Part shown: positions 43,129 to 52,982 of the stretch, piece by piece
Layout of the letters: the number at the start of each line of letters is the position of its first letter
Position numbering within the stretch: the stretch's first letter is position 1
Assembly: GCA_019359595.1 (NCBI GenBank)
Contig: JAHHGZ010000043.1
Location: 1-64,000 of the forward strand
Source: Cyanomargarita calcarea GSE-NOS-MK-12-04C
Lineage (GTDB): Bacteria; Cyanobacteriota; Cyanobacteriia; Cyanobacteriales; Nostocaceae
DNA length: 64,000 nucleotides
Reading direction: 5' to 3'
Notes under the pieces: model-generated
Seen by the model: the letters and a program-made list of their open reading frames with translations, nothing else
Told to the model about the DNA's origin: nothing
The model's database searches: none
Program-made: the position numbers and the translations under genes

Positions 43129-44190
43129 TTAACTTGCTAATTTCAAACAAGTTTGCACAACTACATCTAAAAAATTATGGTTCCAATCAGCGAATTTTTC
43201 AGCCTGCTCTTGAGCTTTTTGAGTAATTTCCGGCAAGCAAGAAATTGAATCTACTAAACTTTCTTGAGTTAGCAGTTCAGGTGAAATTGCAACTCCTAAA
43301 TTCAACAGAGCTTTTGCAGTATGCCACTTTTCCATATCTTTAGGAAAAACCATTTGGGGAATTCCTGCTAACAAGCAAGTCGCAGATGTAAAAAATCCGG
43401 CATGATGTATTGCTAAAGATTTACCCTTGAGAACTATTTTTAGATCATCAAAAACACACTCAGGTTTGAGGGTATCTACAACCAGCGAATAATTCTGCCA
43501 ATCTTTTGCTAAATATCCCCAAAATTTCCCACCTTCGCAACCAAGATTTTGTGGAAATGGTGCCGAGTGAATACCGACATATTCAGCTTGCTTGCGTACA
43601 TCTTTGTAGGGGTCTAATTCTGGAATCGAGAAAATAAAAGCGCGATCGCCATTTAGTAACTCTCCCAGAGGAGCATCAAAACCAGTCACCTGTCGGACTG
43701 TTTCGGCAACTTCTGCTTGACGACGAAAAGCTTCTGCTGGTACCGGAAAAGGTCTAAGTGCCGGAAAATCTATAACTGCTGGTGGGATGCAAAACCCATT
43801 TCCCACCACAACCGTAGGAACTATCCCCTTTGCCGCTAGTACCAAAACGGGGGCAAAATCAGCAATAACTAGCGATGGTCTGACGAGATTTATTAAATTT
43901 CTCCATGCTTGAAAATGGAAGCTGAATAAAAAAGGTGTACTGAAACCAAAAATGTATAGTATATCGCTAAACAAATAAGACTTATCGTCGTCTTTGTCAT
44001 CCAAGAAACGCATTGTTGCTCTGGGAGCTTGTAGTATCTTACCAGGGAGACACAGACCCCTAATTTTAGGGTTCTGTAAGGCAAAAACTGGTTCAATTCC
44101 ATAGTCCTTTAATTTGTGAGCGATCGCACTCAGCAAGTGTAAGTGTCCTTGTCCTCCGCCAATTTCCCATGCTAATAAGGCTTTAGGCAT
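43129..44190 (-). CDS. Glycosyltransferase, GT1/MGT-like (GT-B fold)
   Basis: ATG 44190 (MPKALLAWEIGGGQGHLHLL) is preferred; an in-frame ATG at 44217 adds nine residues. The product is 353 residues. GGGQGHLHLLSAIAHKL is the N-terminal acceptor-side loop, and LAIHHAGFFTSATCLLAGIP, then QMVFPKDMEKWHTAKAL, is the nucleotide-sugar-binding C-terminal motif of UDP-glycosyltransferases. Substrate cannot be told. The start codon and the 5' leader lie inside a 120-bp unit that is repeated three times upstream. Confidence 0.85.
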   Translation of the reverse strand: MPKALLAWEIGGGQGHLHLLSAIAHKLKDYGIEPVFALQNPKIRGLCLPGKILQAPRATMRFLDDKDDDKSYLFSDILYIFGFSTPFLFSFHFQAWRNLINLVRPSLVIADFAPVLVLAAKGIVPTVVVGNGFCIPPAVIDFPALRPFPVPAEAFRRQAEVAETVRQVTGFDAPLGELLNGDRAFIFSIPELDPYKDVRKQAEYVGIHSAPFPQNLGCEGGKFWGYLAKDWQNYSLVVDTLKPECVFDDLKIVLKGKSLAIHHAGFFTSATCLLAGIPQMVFPKDMEKWHTAKALLNLGVAISPELLTQESLVDSISCLPEITQKAQEQAEKFADWNHNFLDVVVQTCLKLAS

Positions 44191-44537
44191 ATCTTGCGTA
44201 TTGCGTATAAACCACAAACTTATAATTATATAAGTTATTAAAATTACAATAAGATCAAACTATTATTCCTAGTCCATTTTAATGGACTTCTGCTATTAGG
44301 CTTTAGGCATATCTTGCACATTACGTATAAACCACAAATTTATAATTTCACAAGTGATGAAAAATACAATAAAATCAAATCATTATTCCTAGTCCATTTT
44401 AATGGACTTCTGCTATTAGGCTTTAGGCATATCTTCCGTCTTACGTATAAACCACAGATTTATAATTTCACAAGTGATGAGAAATACAATAAAATCAAAC
44501 TATTATTCCTAGTCCATTTTAATGGACTTCTGCTATT
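44178..44537. repeat. 120-bp tandem triplication containing the glycosyltransferase 5' leader
   Basis: Copies begin at 44178, 44298 and 44418 (period exactly 120 bp). Each starts AGGCTTTAGGCATATCTT (minus-strand codons for MPKA) and ends with GTCCATTTTAATGGAC followed by TTCTGCTATT. Copy 1 holds the real start codon of the gene at 43129-44190. In copies 2 and 3 the same ATGCCTAAAGCC is followed at once by TAATAG, so each encodes a four-residue mini-frame. Copies 2 and 3 are more alike than either is to copy 1. Confidence 0.93.
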
Positions 44538-44540
44538 AGA

Positions 44541-44559
44541 CAGGGACTTATAGTCCCTG
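44541..44559. repeat. Palindrome CAGGGACTTATAGTCCCTG
   Basis: A short perfect-stem element directly at the right edge of the 120-bp repeats, followed by GCGGG. It resembles the one at 32793. Between it and the gene at 44749 the sequence is AT-rich with no recognisable feature. Confidence 0.6.
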
Positions 44560-44748
44560 GCGGGTAAAGACGTTAATCTGAGTAATAGTAGTGATTATTA
44601 CAACATTATAATCAAATTAAATTTTCTGAAAACGAACGTAATGAGTACTACAGCAATTGACATATTAATATTCCCAATATATTTAATATCATGGCTATGC
44701 AATAAAATTTCTCCTGGTTTGTGCAAAAAAAAATAAGATATATGTTAC

Positions 44749-46989
44749 ATGGAAAACAATATAATCAATGCCAGCGCTTCTCCTCAAAGCCATACATTTC
44801 GACCCGGTGGCTCGTCGGTTTCATTTAAAGTCATTGTCAGCAACGATAGCGATCGCTTTGCCGATTTTCAACTAGAAGTCCTAGCTGCAGGAGCCGATCC
44901 TAGTTTGGGGCATCTGTGGTATCGACTCTCACCGGAAATTTCCGCAGCTAAACCACCGGGCAGTAGTACTGAATTCCAAATTGTAATTTTTAATTCACCT
45001 ATTCCTGGATTTGTGGGGACAGCAAACCTCACAATTAGAATTTTTTCACCTCTGTTACGCCAAGAACGCAGACTTCTAGTGCGGTTGAAAATTGAGACAG
45101 ACGACAGAGCAAAACAGGTAAATGTGGATTTGCCTGTACGGCAGTTCCAAGTTTATCCCCGGAATGTTGTTGATATACCTGTGCGGGTGCGAAACTTAAG
45201 CCAACAACCAGTTGATGTTGTGTTGCATTTTGTAGGTATTGAACCGTCTTGGCTAAATGGGGGTGCAGAAAGACGCTTGTTGGTTCAACCGGGGACTCAA
45301 TCAGAAGTCATTTTTACGAGTGAACCCCCATCAACAACCCAAGCACTCAGCCGAGAATATCCATTTACCATAGAATGTATCAGCAGTGATGGCTACCCCA
45401 GCACGACTCAAGGCACTCTAGAAGTTTTGCCGATTGGTTTTGTTGAGTTTACCGCAACACCGCCACAACAAACAATTCCCCTTACTGGTGGATGGTTGCC
45501 GAATTGGCAATCTAAATCAGCCAGCTTTCAACTACTCTTTAAAAATGCCAGCAATCTCCAACAGCAAGTAGATATACAGCTTCAAGGGAAAGACCACCGC
45601 AAATGTACTTACAATGTGTCTCCCAAAGATGCCGAACTGGATTTGGGAGAAATAACGAAAGTTATTTTGGAGGTGAAAACAAAACGTCCTTGGATAGGAT
45701 GGTTAAAAACTTTACAATTCGATGCTAAGGCTTCATTATCAGATCAAAGATTGGGCAGTACAGACCCCACATCCCAAGCTCTGGAATTGCGGGTTTTTCC
45801 GATGTTGCCTCTATGGTTGCAATTAGCTCTCATCGCATTGCTGGCATTATTACTAGGGTTATTATTCAGACCAGAAGCCATTGCACATACTGATGCTATC
45901 AACGCTGTTCGTTTTAGTGCGGATGCACTTTCCGCTGTCAGTGGTTCAGATGATGGCACAATTAGACGTTGGAAAGTCAATGGTAATAGTTTAGAGGCTG
46001 AGGGTGACAATGAACCTCAAAAGCCAAAAGGTGTGTTGGGAGACACGAATGAGGAAGTATTTGCATTGCGATTCGATCCAGTTAAGAATAATCGTGTTGC
46101 TGCTGGTTTAAAAAATAGTGCTATTCAACTGTGGAATGTTGCGGAACGGGTCAAAGAAGATGAACTAAAAGTTCCAGAACTTTTTGGCAAAACTGATAAG
46201 GTATTTGATTTGGTGTTTCCTCAGAATAACAATCGTTATTTAATTAGCGGTCATGCCAATGGGAAAGTATTGATATGGGTAAGAAATTCAGCCGCAGACA
46301 AGTTTCAACACACACCAGAGCAGGGTATCGGTTTAGATTATGAAGTTTGGTCAATGGCTTTGAGTCGTGATGAACAAACTCTAGCGATCGCTGGAAATTA
46401 CAAGTATCTTACGCTGCTGAATTTAAATAAACTTAATAGTCTCCCGAAAAACAATTATGTTTTAAAAAAAGAAGATTTAATTAAACTTAATATAAGTCAA
46501 GGGAGATTTTCAGTGGCAACACCTGACAGCGGATATGGAAACAATGACCGTATTTTTAGCGTCGCATTTGTACCTCAAAGTCCTAATCTGTTAGCAACTG
46601 CTGACTCAGATGGGTTTATTACAATATTGGACTATCAATGCCAAATTGGGAAAAATTCCGGTCAATCGGCACAGTTGAACAAACCAGAGTGCGTGAGCGA
46701 TCGCTGGCAGGTAGGAAAGGCTGCAGTGCGTAGTATTGCTTTCACCCCAGATGGTAAAAAATTAGTGAGTGCTGGATATGATGGACGAGTAGTGGTTTGG
46801 CAATTAACTTCGGAAGGAAAGCGAGAAGTTACATCTGTGAAAGGAGAAGTAATTGAGAATAGTCCGGGTCAGCTTAATAGCATTGATATCAATAGCCAAG
46901 GAAATGCGATCGTTATTGGAGGTAATGATTGCCAGTTGAGGCAAAGTGGGAAAAAATGTCAGCCACATTTAAAATATTTAGAAAAGTAG
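44749..46989 (+). CDS. Ig-like membrane protein with cytosolic-type WD40 propeller
   Basis: The 746-residue protein has beta-rich Ig-like domains at ~1-345 (FRPGGSSVSFKVIVSNDSDR; VDIPVRVRNLSQQPVDVVLH), one membrane segment (LWLQLALIALLALLLGLLF, ~354-372), then a WD40 region to the end (AVSGSDDGTIRRWKV; IQLWNV; LISGHANGKVLIWV; LVSAGYDGRVVVWQL). About six blades are visible. There is no N-terminal signal peptide, so topology is uncertain. It is in an operon with the next gene (41-bp gap). Function is unknown; WD40 usually mediates protein binding. Confidence 0.78.
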   Translation: MENNIINASASPQSHTFRPGGSSVSFKVIVSNDSDRFADFQLEVLAAGADPSLGHLWYRLSPEISAAKPPGSSTEFQIVIFNSPIPGFVGTANLTIRIFSPLLRQERRLLVRLKIETDDRAKQVNVDLPVRQFQVYPRNVVDIPVRVRNLSQQPVDVVLHFVGIEPSWLNGGAERRLLVQPGTQSEVIFTSEPPSTTQALSREYPFTIECISSDGYPSTTQGTLEVLPIGFVEFTATPPQQTIPLTGGWLPNWQSKSASFQLLFKNASNLQQQVDIQLQGKDHRKCTYNVSPKDAELDLGEITKVILEVKTKRPWIGWLKTLQFDAKASLSDQRLGSTDPTSQALELRVFPMLPLWLQLALIALLALLLGLLFRPEAIAHTDAINAVRFSADALSAVSGSDDGTIRRWKVNGNSLEAEGDNEPQKPKGVLGDTNEEVFALRFDPVKNNRVAAGLKNSAIQLWNVAERVKEDELKVPELFGKTDKVFDLVFPQNNNRYLISGHANGKVLIWVRNSAADKFQHTPEQGIGLDYEVWSMALSRDEQTLAIAGNYKYLTLLNLNKLNSLPKNNYVLKKEDLIKLNISQGRFSVATPDSGYGNNDRIFSVAFVPQSPNLLATADSDGFITILDYQCQIGKNSGQSAQLNKPECVSDRWQVGKAAVRSIAFTPDGKKLVSAGYDGRVVVWQLTSEGKREVTSVKGEVIENSPGQLNSIDINSQGNAIVIGGNDCQLRQSGKKCQPHLKYLEK

Positions 46990-47030
46990 ATGATTCTGGG
47001 AACATAAATTTTCAAATAATTAATCGATAG

Positions 47031-49304
47031 ATGCAAAATCAATCTAGCCCGCTCAAGGTAATTATAAACCCCCCTGGTGTTCAATCTGGGATGCCAGGAG
47101 ATAACTTGGAAATCCATGCAATTATTATTAATCAAGGCAATCAAAGTGCTGTAATTGATGTGTTTTTTGATGAGGGATTCCAAATATTAAATCAGTCGAA
47201 TAGTTCTCCACGAGAGCGTCTTGCACTGGCTCCCCAACAAAGTAGTGAAGTTTCCTTTGAATTTGAAATTCCAATCAATGCTTTCCCAGGAACTTACGAT
47301 TACACTTTAGTTGTAGATGCTCCCGAACATTATCCCCAAGAGACACCCATACAGTATCCCCGACAAATCAAGGTTTTACTAAAAGAGCAGACTGTCATTA
47401 GGGAAAATGACCCGACTTTTTCTGTTAAACCTGCTACGAATCCTAGCAATCAATTAATTTATAAACCAACCGATTCTTTACAAGTAATAGTAACAGTTGA
47501 TAATCGCTCTAATCGAGTTGACCGTTTTCGCTTAACTTGTCCAGATTTGGATGATGCATGGTTTACAATTCGTTATCCCACAACAGGATTGGAAGAAGCA
47601 GGGTTACTTTCACAAGGAAGCGGACTAGAACTCAATCCCGGTTCTCAGAATCAAATTTTGCTGTTTTTTCATCTTCCTGCTGATACTTTAGCTGGAAACT
47701 ATTCACCAACAATTCGCTTGCATTCTAATAACACTCCGGATTTAGTATTGTTAGAATTGATATACATCAAAATTCCGGAGTTATATCGCTTAGATGTAGA
47801 GTTAAATACGATTTTAGGAAAAGTTAGCCGTGCTTTTGGTAAATATGAGGTGAAATTGGTTAATCAGGGTAATACCTTAAGACAGCTATCTTTGAGTGCC
47901 AAAACTCAAGAGGAAGAACAACTATGTCGCTATGAGTTTGAACCGTCCCAGGTAAGACTTTTACCTACAAAAAATAGGGGTATTAATTTAACCGTTAAAC
48001 CCATACATTGGTGGAGACGACCTTTGTTTGGGGCTGGATTATTTATAAATTTTAACATTCAAATTGAAGACCAACAGCAATTACCTATTCCCGATAAATT
48101 ACCTCAAGGAACTTTAGTCTGGAAGGCCCGTCCTTGGTGGCAATTTTTATTGCTTATATTATGTATTTTAGGGTTACTTGGAGGAGGTGCATATATAATT
48201 TGGCGAATTTTACATCCTGACCCTGTGAAAATAGAGGCTTTTGAATCAGTTAGTCCTAGTTATCAAGAAGGGGATACAGTTCGTTTGAGGTGGAAGATTC
48301 GCAATATTAAACAGTTGCAAAAACTAGTTTTGATTGCAGAGGGAGAGGAAACCAAAAATCGACCGTATGACTTTAGTAAAAATATTCCCGAGGAGTTGAA
48401 AAGTAAATGTCAAGAAGACCAACAAATGCTTATTTGTAATAATTTTGAGACTGAAGCCAAAAAACCAGGTAAGTATAATTTTAAACTCGAAACTTACGAT
48501 CGCAAGGAACGCAAAGTTGATGAAAAAATGTTTTCAGTGGAAATAAAACTCAATTCACCACCGGAAGTAATCAGTTTTCAGTCAGAGAAGCCAGAATACG
48601 AAAAAGGACAACAAATAAATTTAAATTGGCAAATAAAATATCCACAGCAACTTGCTAAACTTCAAATTCTTAGAAAACAGGAGAATGGAACATCAAGCAT
48701 AGAAGGTGAATTAAATCAATTTAATCAAGGTCTTCCCGTACAACTCAATAAACAGTGTCAAAAAGATAATCTAGTACTAACTTGTAGTAAAATTTCTGTC
48801 CTAGCTGCTGCACCCGGAACATATACTTTCGCTCTCCAACCGATTTCTAAGTCTCCTTATCAAGCGAATCTGAAACCAACAGAAATCAAAGTTAATATTA
48901 AACCCAAACAATTTAAAATCGTCTCTTTTACCCTCAATGGCAGCGAACAACGGAATCTAGTTCTCAAAGATGGCGATCGCGCGATCGTAAAATGGCAAGT
49001 AGAGGGTGATGCAGAAGGTATTCAGGTTGACCTTCCTCCCTACTATACCAATGTTGGTCTTTCCGGTACAAAAGAATTTCTTGTGAATTCTGGCTTAAAG
49101 GCAATTGAAATTACTGTGACTGATAATTTGACTCAGAAGCGGGAAAATCTGGGATTTACTTTCACAGTTGAGCCTCCTCCCCCATCGATTAATACAGCCC
49201 CAACAATTCCAGAATCTAACGTTCCCCAAGTTCCGAATATTCCAACTGCACCCAACAGGAATACACCTCCACCTCCGGGTTCACCCAACAATCGAGGATT
49301 TTGA
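47031..49304 (+). CDS. Large Ig-like membrane protein with Pro-rich tail
   Basis: The 757-residue protein has Ig/NEW3-like beta domains on both sides of a single membrane segment (WWQFLLLILCILGLLGGGAY, ~369-392). The N-terminal domains repeat a pattern (GMPGDNLEIHAIIINQGNQS; PTDSLQVIVTVDNRSNRVDR). The C-terminal ones repeat another (SYQEGDTVRLRWKIRNIKQL; EYEKGQQINLNWQIKYPQQL; LKDGDRAIVKWQV), and the tail is Pro/Asn-rich. It follows the WD40 gene by 41 bp and shares its Ig-TM design, so the two may form one complex. Its Ig style recalls the N-terminus of the CIS12-type protein. No enzyme motif is seen. Confidence 0.75.
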   Translation: MQNQSSPLKVIINPPGVQSGMPGDNLEIHAIIINQGNQSAVIDVFFDEGFQILNQSNSSPRERLALAPQQSSEVSFEFEIPINAFPGTYDYTLVVDAPEHYPQETPIQYPRQIKVLLKEQTVIRENDPTFSVKPATNPSNQLIYKPTDSLQVIVTVDNRSNRVDRFRLTCPDLDDAWFTIRYPTTGLEEAGLLSQGSGLELNPGSQNQILLFFHLPADTLAGNYSPTIRLHSNNTPDLVLLELIYIKIPELYRLDVELNTILGKVSRAFGKYEVKLVNQGNTLRQLSLSAKTQEEEQLCRYEFEPSQVRLLPTKNRGINLTVKPIHWWRRPLFGAGLFINFNIQIEDQQQLPIPDKLPQGTLVWKARPWWQFLLLILCILGLLGGGAYIIWRILHPDPVKIEAFESVSPSYQEGDTVRLRWKIRNIKQLQKLVLIAEGEETKNRPYDFSKNIPEELKSKCQEDQQMLICNNFETEAKKPGKYNFKLETYDRKERKVDEKMFSVEIKLNSPPEVISFQSEKPEYEKGQQINLNWQIKYPQQLAKLQILRKQENGTSSIEGELNQFNQGLPVQLNKQCQKDNLVLTCSKISVLAAAPGTYTFALQPISKSPYQANLKPTEIKVNIKPKQFKIVSFTLNGSEQRNLVLKDGDRAIVKWQVEGDAEGIQVDLPPYYTNVGLSGTKEFLVNSGLKAIEITVTDNLTQKRENLGFTFTVEPPPPSINTAPTIPESNVPQVPNIPTAPNRNTPPPPGSPNNRGF

Positions 49305-49313
49305 GACAACAAG

Positions 49314-49901
49314 TTAAAAAATTTCCGCCAAATCTAAAACAAATCCTGGCAAAACATCTTCTCCCGATAGAGTTTTCGGACTTTGTAAAATTTCAACTTC
49401 TCGATTGGGACGATAAATTTCTACCTGCTGCTGTCCTCTATTAATTAACCAGCCCAATCTTGCACCATTATTCATGTATTCCCTCATTTTGGTGCGTGTT
49501 TTTTCTAAGGAATCACTCGGAGACATTAACTCAACCACAAAATCGGGACACAAAGGAGCGAATCTTTCTTTTTCTGCTTCGCTCAAAGCATTCCAGCGTT
49601 CCATTTTCACCCAAGACGCATCTGGAGAACGCTCTGCACCATTGGGAAGTTTGAAACCACCAGAAGAGTCAAAGGATTTGCCTAATTTATTTTGACGACT
49701 CCAAGCTCTCAGTTGATAAGTTAAATCAGCATTACGGTCACTAGTACTACTCCCCGTAGGTGGCATAATGATTAGTTCCCCTGTTGCTGTGCGCTCAAAT
49801 TTTAAGTCTCGATTATTTTGACAAAGCTGAAAAAATTGCTCGTCAGTCAGGTCGATGTTTAATTCGAGGGTAGGAGGTAAACTGACAGTGGTATTATTCA
49901 T
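49314..49901 (-). CDS. Uma2-family (DUF820) putative endonuclease
   Basis: The 195-residue protein is a typical DUF820 member: LTDEQFFQLCQNNRDLKFER, GELIIMPPTGSSTSDRNADL, PDASWVKMERWNAL, FAPLCPDFVVELMSPSDSLE, LGWLINRGQQQVEIYRP. The PD-(D/E)XK-like residues lie in PDFVVELMS. Convergent with the Ig-like gene, 9 bp between stops. Function unproven. Confidence 0.9.
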   Translation of the reverse strand: MNNTTVSLPPTLELNIDLTDEQFFQLCQNNRDLKFERTATGELIIMPPTGSSTSDRNADLTYQLRAWSRQNKLGKSFDSSGGFKLPNGAERSPDASWVKMERWNALSEAEKERFAPLCPDFVVELMSPSDSLEKTRTKMREYMNNGARLGWLINRGQQQVEIYRPNREVEILQSPKTLSGEDVLPGFVLDLAEIF

Positions 49902-49980
49902 ATTATCAGTTTGGGTGGAAGCAATATATCTATTCTAGTTTTCTTGACGTTTTAAACAAGCTTAATAAGCAACGTCCGAC

Positions 49981-51579
49981 TCAAGCAAGCAACTCGTGAT
50001 AATATTCTTCTGCATCGTCCGGTCGATGGATGAGAGGTTGAAGCTGACAGTCCTTAATTTGGTAGGCTTGCATAATCCGAATGCGACTGAGAAAGTCGAT
50101 ATCGTGGGAAATTACCCAAAAAGCACCTTGAAACTCATTTAATCCATCAACAATTTGATTAACAGTCTCCAAATCTAGATTGTTCGTCGGTTCATCTAAA
50201 ATCAACCAATCAATTTCGGCAACGCTAATCATGGCGATCGCCAACCGTGCTAACTCCCCTCCACTCAATGCCGACGCAGGTTTATAAACATCATCATTGA
50301 AGAAGAGAAAATGTCCTAGTTGCTGTCGGTGCAATTGATAGCTCAAATCTGGGTTTGAAAGTTGCATATTTTCTATGATTGTCCGCTCTCCATCTACCAA
50401 TTTATAAGTTTGGTCAAGGTATACCACCTTCATTGCAGAGGTTATCGCAATTTCACCCCGCTCCAAAATAGCTGGAGACTCTTTTATTCCCAAGATAGAA
50501 TAGGCTAAACTCGATTTTCCAGAACCATTTGCTCCAGCGATCGCTATTCTGTCTCCATTGCAGACATGGATGTCGATATTTTCGATTAATAAGCTATTCC
50601 CTAACCTCAAATCAGCACCTTGGATGTTAATTAAATTTCTGCGTTTTTGACTGGGTTCTGACAATTGAACCTGGGTTGCTTTTGTCGTTTTTATTTTAGT
50701 TTCTGTAACTTTCTCAGCAGCCTTTTCTTGTGATGCTTCATGTTTTTTCTTCGCAATCCCTGCCATTACCTCAGCTTTTCGTTTCAATGCACCAGCAACA
50801 ATTTTGGGAAGACTACCTGCACGTTTATTACCTTGTTTTTGAGATTGGGCCGCTCGTCGTTGTTCCTTTGCTGCTGAAGCTTTAGCCTGCTTGAGTTCCT
50901 TTCGAGCTACTTCGTGGGTACGTAAAGCGCTTTGCTGTTCGATTTATTTCTGCGATCCAAAGAAAGAATAGTTACCACCATACACCTTTACAGCTTCGGA
51001 CGTTAATTCCCAAATAGTATTTACAACTTGGTCAAGAAAAAATGGTTTGTGGGAAACAATAACAAAAGCACCCGAAAATCCTTGCAGAGCTTTCCGCAAC
51101 TGCTCCAATGCCATTAAGTCTAAGTGATTTGTTGGCTCATCCAACAACAAAATATTAGGCTGCTTCGATAGAGCATAAGCTAACCAGAGTTTCGTCAATT
51201 CACCACCGCTTAAACTGCTAATCGACTGAGATAAACAAAGTTTTGTTTCAAATATCTCCTCCAATAGCATCGTCACCGTCCACCATTCGTCAGAATGAGA
51301 ATTGAGCCAGTCGAGTACCGAATTATTGGATGCAATCGGATTCAAGGTACTAACTTGAGGCAGATAGTAAATGCTCCCATTCACCGTCGTCGTTCCCACC
51401 TTTGGGGTGAGTTGCCCGGTCAGGAGTTTGAGCAATGTTGATTTACCACTGCCATTACGACCAACCAATCCAATCCGTTGACCTTCATGAATCGCAACAG
51501 TAATATTTTGGAATAATATCCTTGAAGTTGGGAGTTCGTAGGTTAGATTACTCCCATTGAGTATTGCTTTAGAATGCAT
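49981..51579 (-). pseudogene. ABC-F ATPase gene interrupted by one in-frame stop
   Basis: The N-terminal ABC domain starts at ATG 51579 (MHSKAILNGSNLTYELPTSR) with GRNGSGKST, LSGGELTKL and LLLDEPTNHLD, and ends YSFFGSQK at TAA (50944-50946). The same frame continues without a break: IEQQSALRTHEVARKELKQA, a basic linker, then the second domain with GANGSGKSS, LSGGELARL and LILDEPTNNLD, ending at 49981. Total 533 codons. The layout fits ABC-F proteins, including ribosome-protection types. All ATP-binding motifs are intact, so the stop is either a recent nonsense change or is tolerated (reinitiation near 50787 or read-through). Subfamily and drug are undetermined. Confidence 0.85.
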
Positions 51580-51720
51580 ACATATGCTCCGTCTTGGTTT
51601 CCTGGACAGTCTTTGTAGCGCAAGACTGTGGCGCAGTATCATCAAGAGGTCGCTTTCCCATTTTATAGCTATGTCACTCACTCAAAGGGATTCTAAGAGC
51701 GCAAGACGGGGGAAACATAT
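51580..51720 (-). promoter_or_regulatory. Structured leader upstream of the ABC-F gene, possible attenuator
   Basis: On the minus strand CCGTCTTG (complement of 51702-51709) can pair with CAAGACGG (complement of 51589-51596) just before the start codon. Between them ACAGTCTT and AAGACTGT (51606-51629) form an 8-bp local hairpin whose GTCTTGCGCT repeats the upstream arm. Alternative pairings of this kind are known for ABC-F and other resistance-gene leaders. No clear U-run follows, so translational control is as likely. Confidence 0.35.
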
Positions 51721-51896
51721 ATTATTATGTGGGTTAGCGACGAGCAGTAATTTTCATGTCTGTAGATTTCAATCAACTCTATACAATACAATGTAACACA
51801 TAAAATACACAGTCAAGCCATAGATACCAGAAATTTGTGGAGATTATTTTAGGACTTATATCATATCCGCTTGATTACTTATCAAACCGGAAGAAC

Positions 51897-51963
51897 CCCA
51901 CCCCGTCAAAGCTACGCTTCGTCTCCCCTCCCCTTACCAAGGGGAGGGGATTAAGGGGTGGGG
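51897..51963. repeat. G/C-rich hairpin element in a 523-bp gap
   Basis: CCCCACCCCGT ... CCCTCCCCTT and AAGGGGAGGGG ... GGGGTGGGG are complementary, giving a long interrupted hairpin. It is a dispersed-repeat style element common in cyanobacteria. Apart from this and the ABC-F leader, the 51580-52102 gap holds nothing recognisable. Confidence 0.65.
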
Positions 51964-52102
51964 TATAATAACTGTGGTTAGCATAACTAATTATGCGGAC
52001 ATGATATTACGCAAAAATGACGTGAAAGCCTAAATTTACTCTAGCGGTAATACCCTCCAAGATGGCGGGAGCCAACATGAATTACCGCTACTTATGCAAG
52101 TT

Positions 52103-52894
52103 TTACAAGTTGTTTTGAAAAAGTTCTAGAACATGTTTCCAAGCATCAGGAGCAGCCTCGGGGTTGTAACCATTAGGGTGCTGCTCTAAGAATGGGTACT
52201 TATCTAAGAACAATCCACCGAAGAAACCGTGTCCGGCATCGTATCGGAATATACGATGATTTATTTGATGTTTTTTTAATTCTGCCTCGATTTTCTCGTT
52301 TTCCTCCTGGGAAACTAATGAATCTCTCGTACCAAAAAATGTATAAATAGTGCCTTTAATTTCAGAGGTGCGATTAATGGTTGGAGTCTCTTCACCATAA
52401 CTAGAAGTTGTAATTCCACCACCATAAAACGAAGCTGTTGCTTTGATATCGGGTAACGTTGCAGCCATGTAAGCAACATGACCACCAAAACAGAAACCAA
52501 TGCTGCCGATGCGATCGCCTTTGACATTGGGTAAAGTTTTTAGATAGGCGATCGCAGCTTGAATATCGCTTAATATTTCTTGATATTTTACTTGTTGATA
52601 GTATTGCAAGCCAAGTTTATAGGCTTCTGGACTATACCCGACATCTTCTGGGCTAAATCCAAACTCAAAACCGGGAGCAATTCGTTGATACATTGCGGGA
52701 GCTAGTGCGACATAACCTTGTTTCGCGATTAATTCGGTGATATCTCTGATGTTACTGTTGACTCCAAAGATTTCTTGAAAAACGATAACAGCACCAAAGC
52801 TTCCTGCACTAGCTGGTTGAGCTAAGTAAGCATCGATTTCTAAATCGTTGTTGGGTACTTTGACATAGCAAGTGTTAATTTCGATGTTTGTCAT
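52103..52894 (-). CDS. Dienelactone hydrolase family protein
   Basis: The 263-residue alpha/beta hydrolase has AVIVFQEIFGVNSNIRDITE, RIGSIGFCFGGHVAYMAATL with the nucleophilic Cys in GFCFGG, an acidic residue region (IYTFFGTRDSLVSQEE) and the catalytic His in YDAGHGFFGG. This matches the C-D-H triad of dienelactone hydrolases. Natural substrate is unknown. It lies 88 bp downstream of an AraC-type regulator on the same strand and is probably under its control. Confidence 0.92.
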   Translation of the reverse strand: MTNIEINTCYVKVPNNDLEIDAYLAQPASAGSFGAVIVFQEIFGVNSNIRDITELIAKQGYVALAPAMYQRIAPGFEFGFSPEDVGYSPEAYKLGLQYYQQVKYQEILSDIQAAIAYLKTLPNVKGDRIGSIGFCFGGHVAYMAATLPDIKATASFYGGGITTSSYGEETPTINRTSEIKGTIYTFFGTRDSLVSQEENEKIEAELKKHQINHRIFRYDAGHGFFGGLFLDKYPFLEQHPNGYNPEAAPDAWKHVLELFQNNL

Positions 52895-52982
52895 TTTTGT
52901 TTCGGGTTAACAAGCGTGCTATTCTACTGTAGAAAAAGCCCCACTAAAAACTCTAGAAAAAAGTTGCGCTCTTTTTAGTAAA

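Noticed and set aside
44314-44553. 79-residue + strand frame over the 120-bp repeats
   Set aside because: Its internal 40-residue periodicity only reflects the 120-bp unit, and the unit's sequence is explained by the minus-strand leader of the glycosyltransferase gene.
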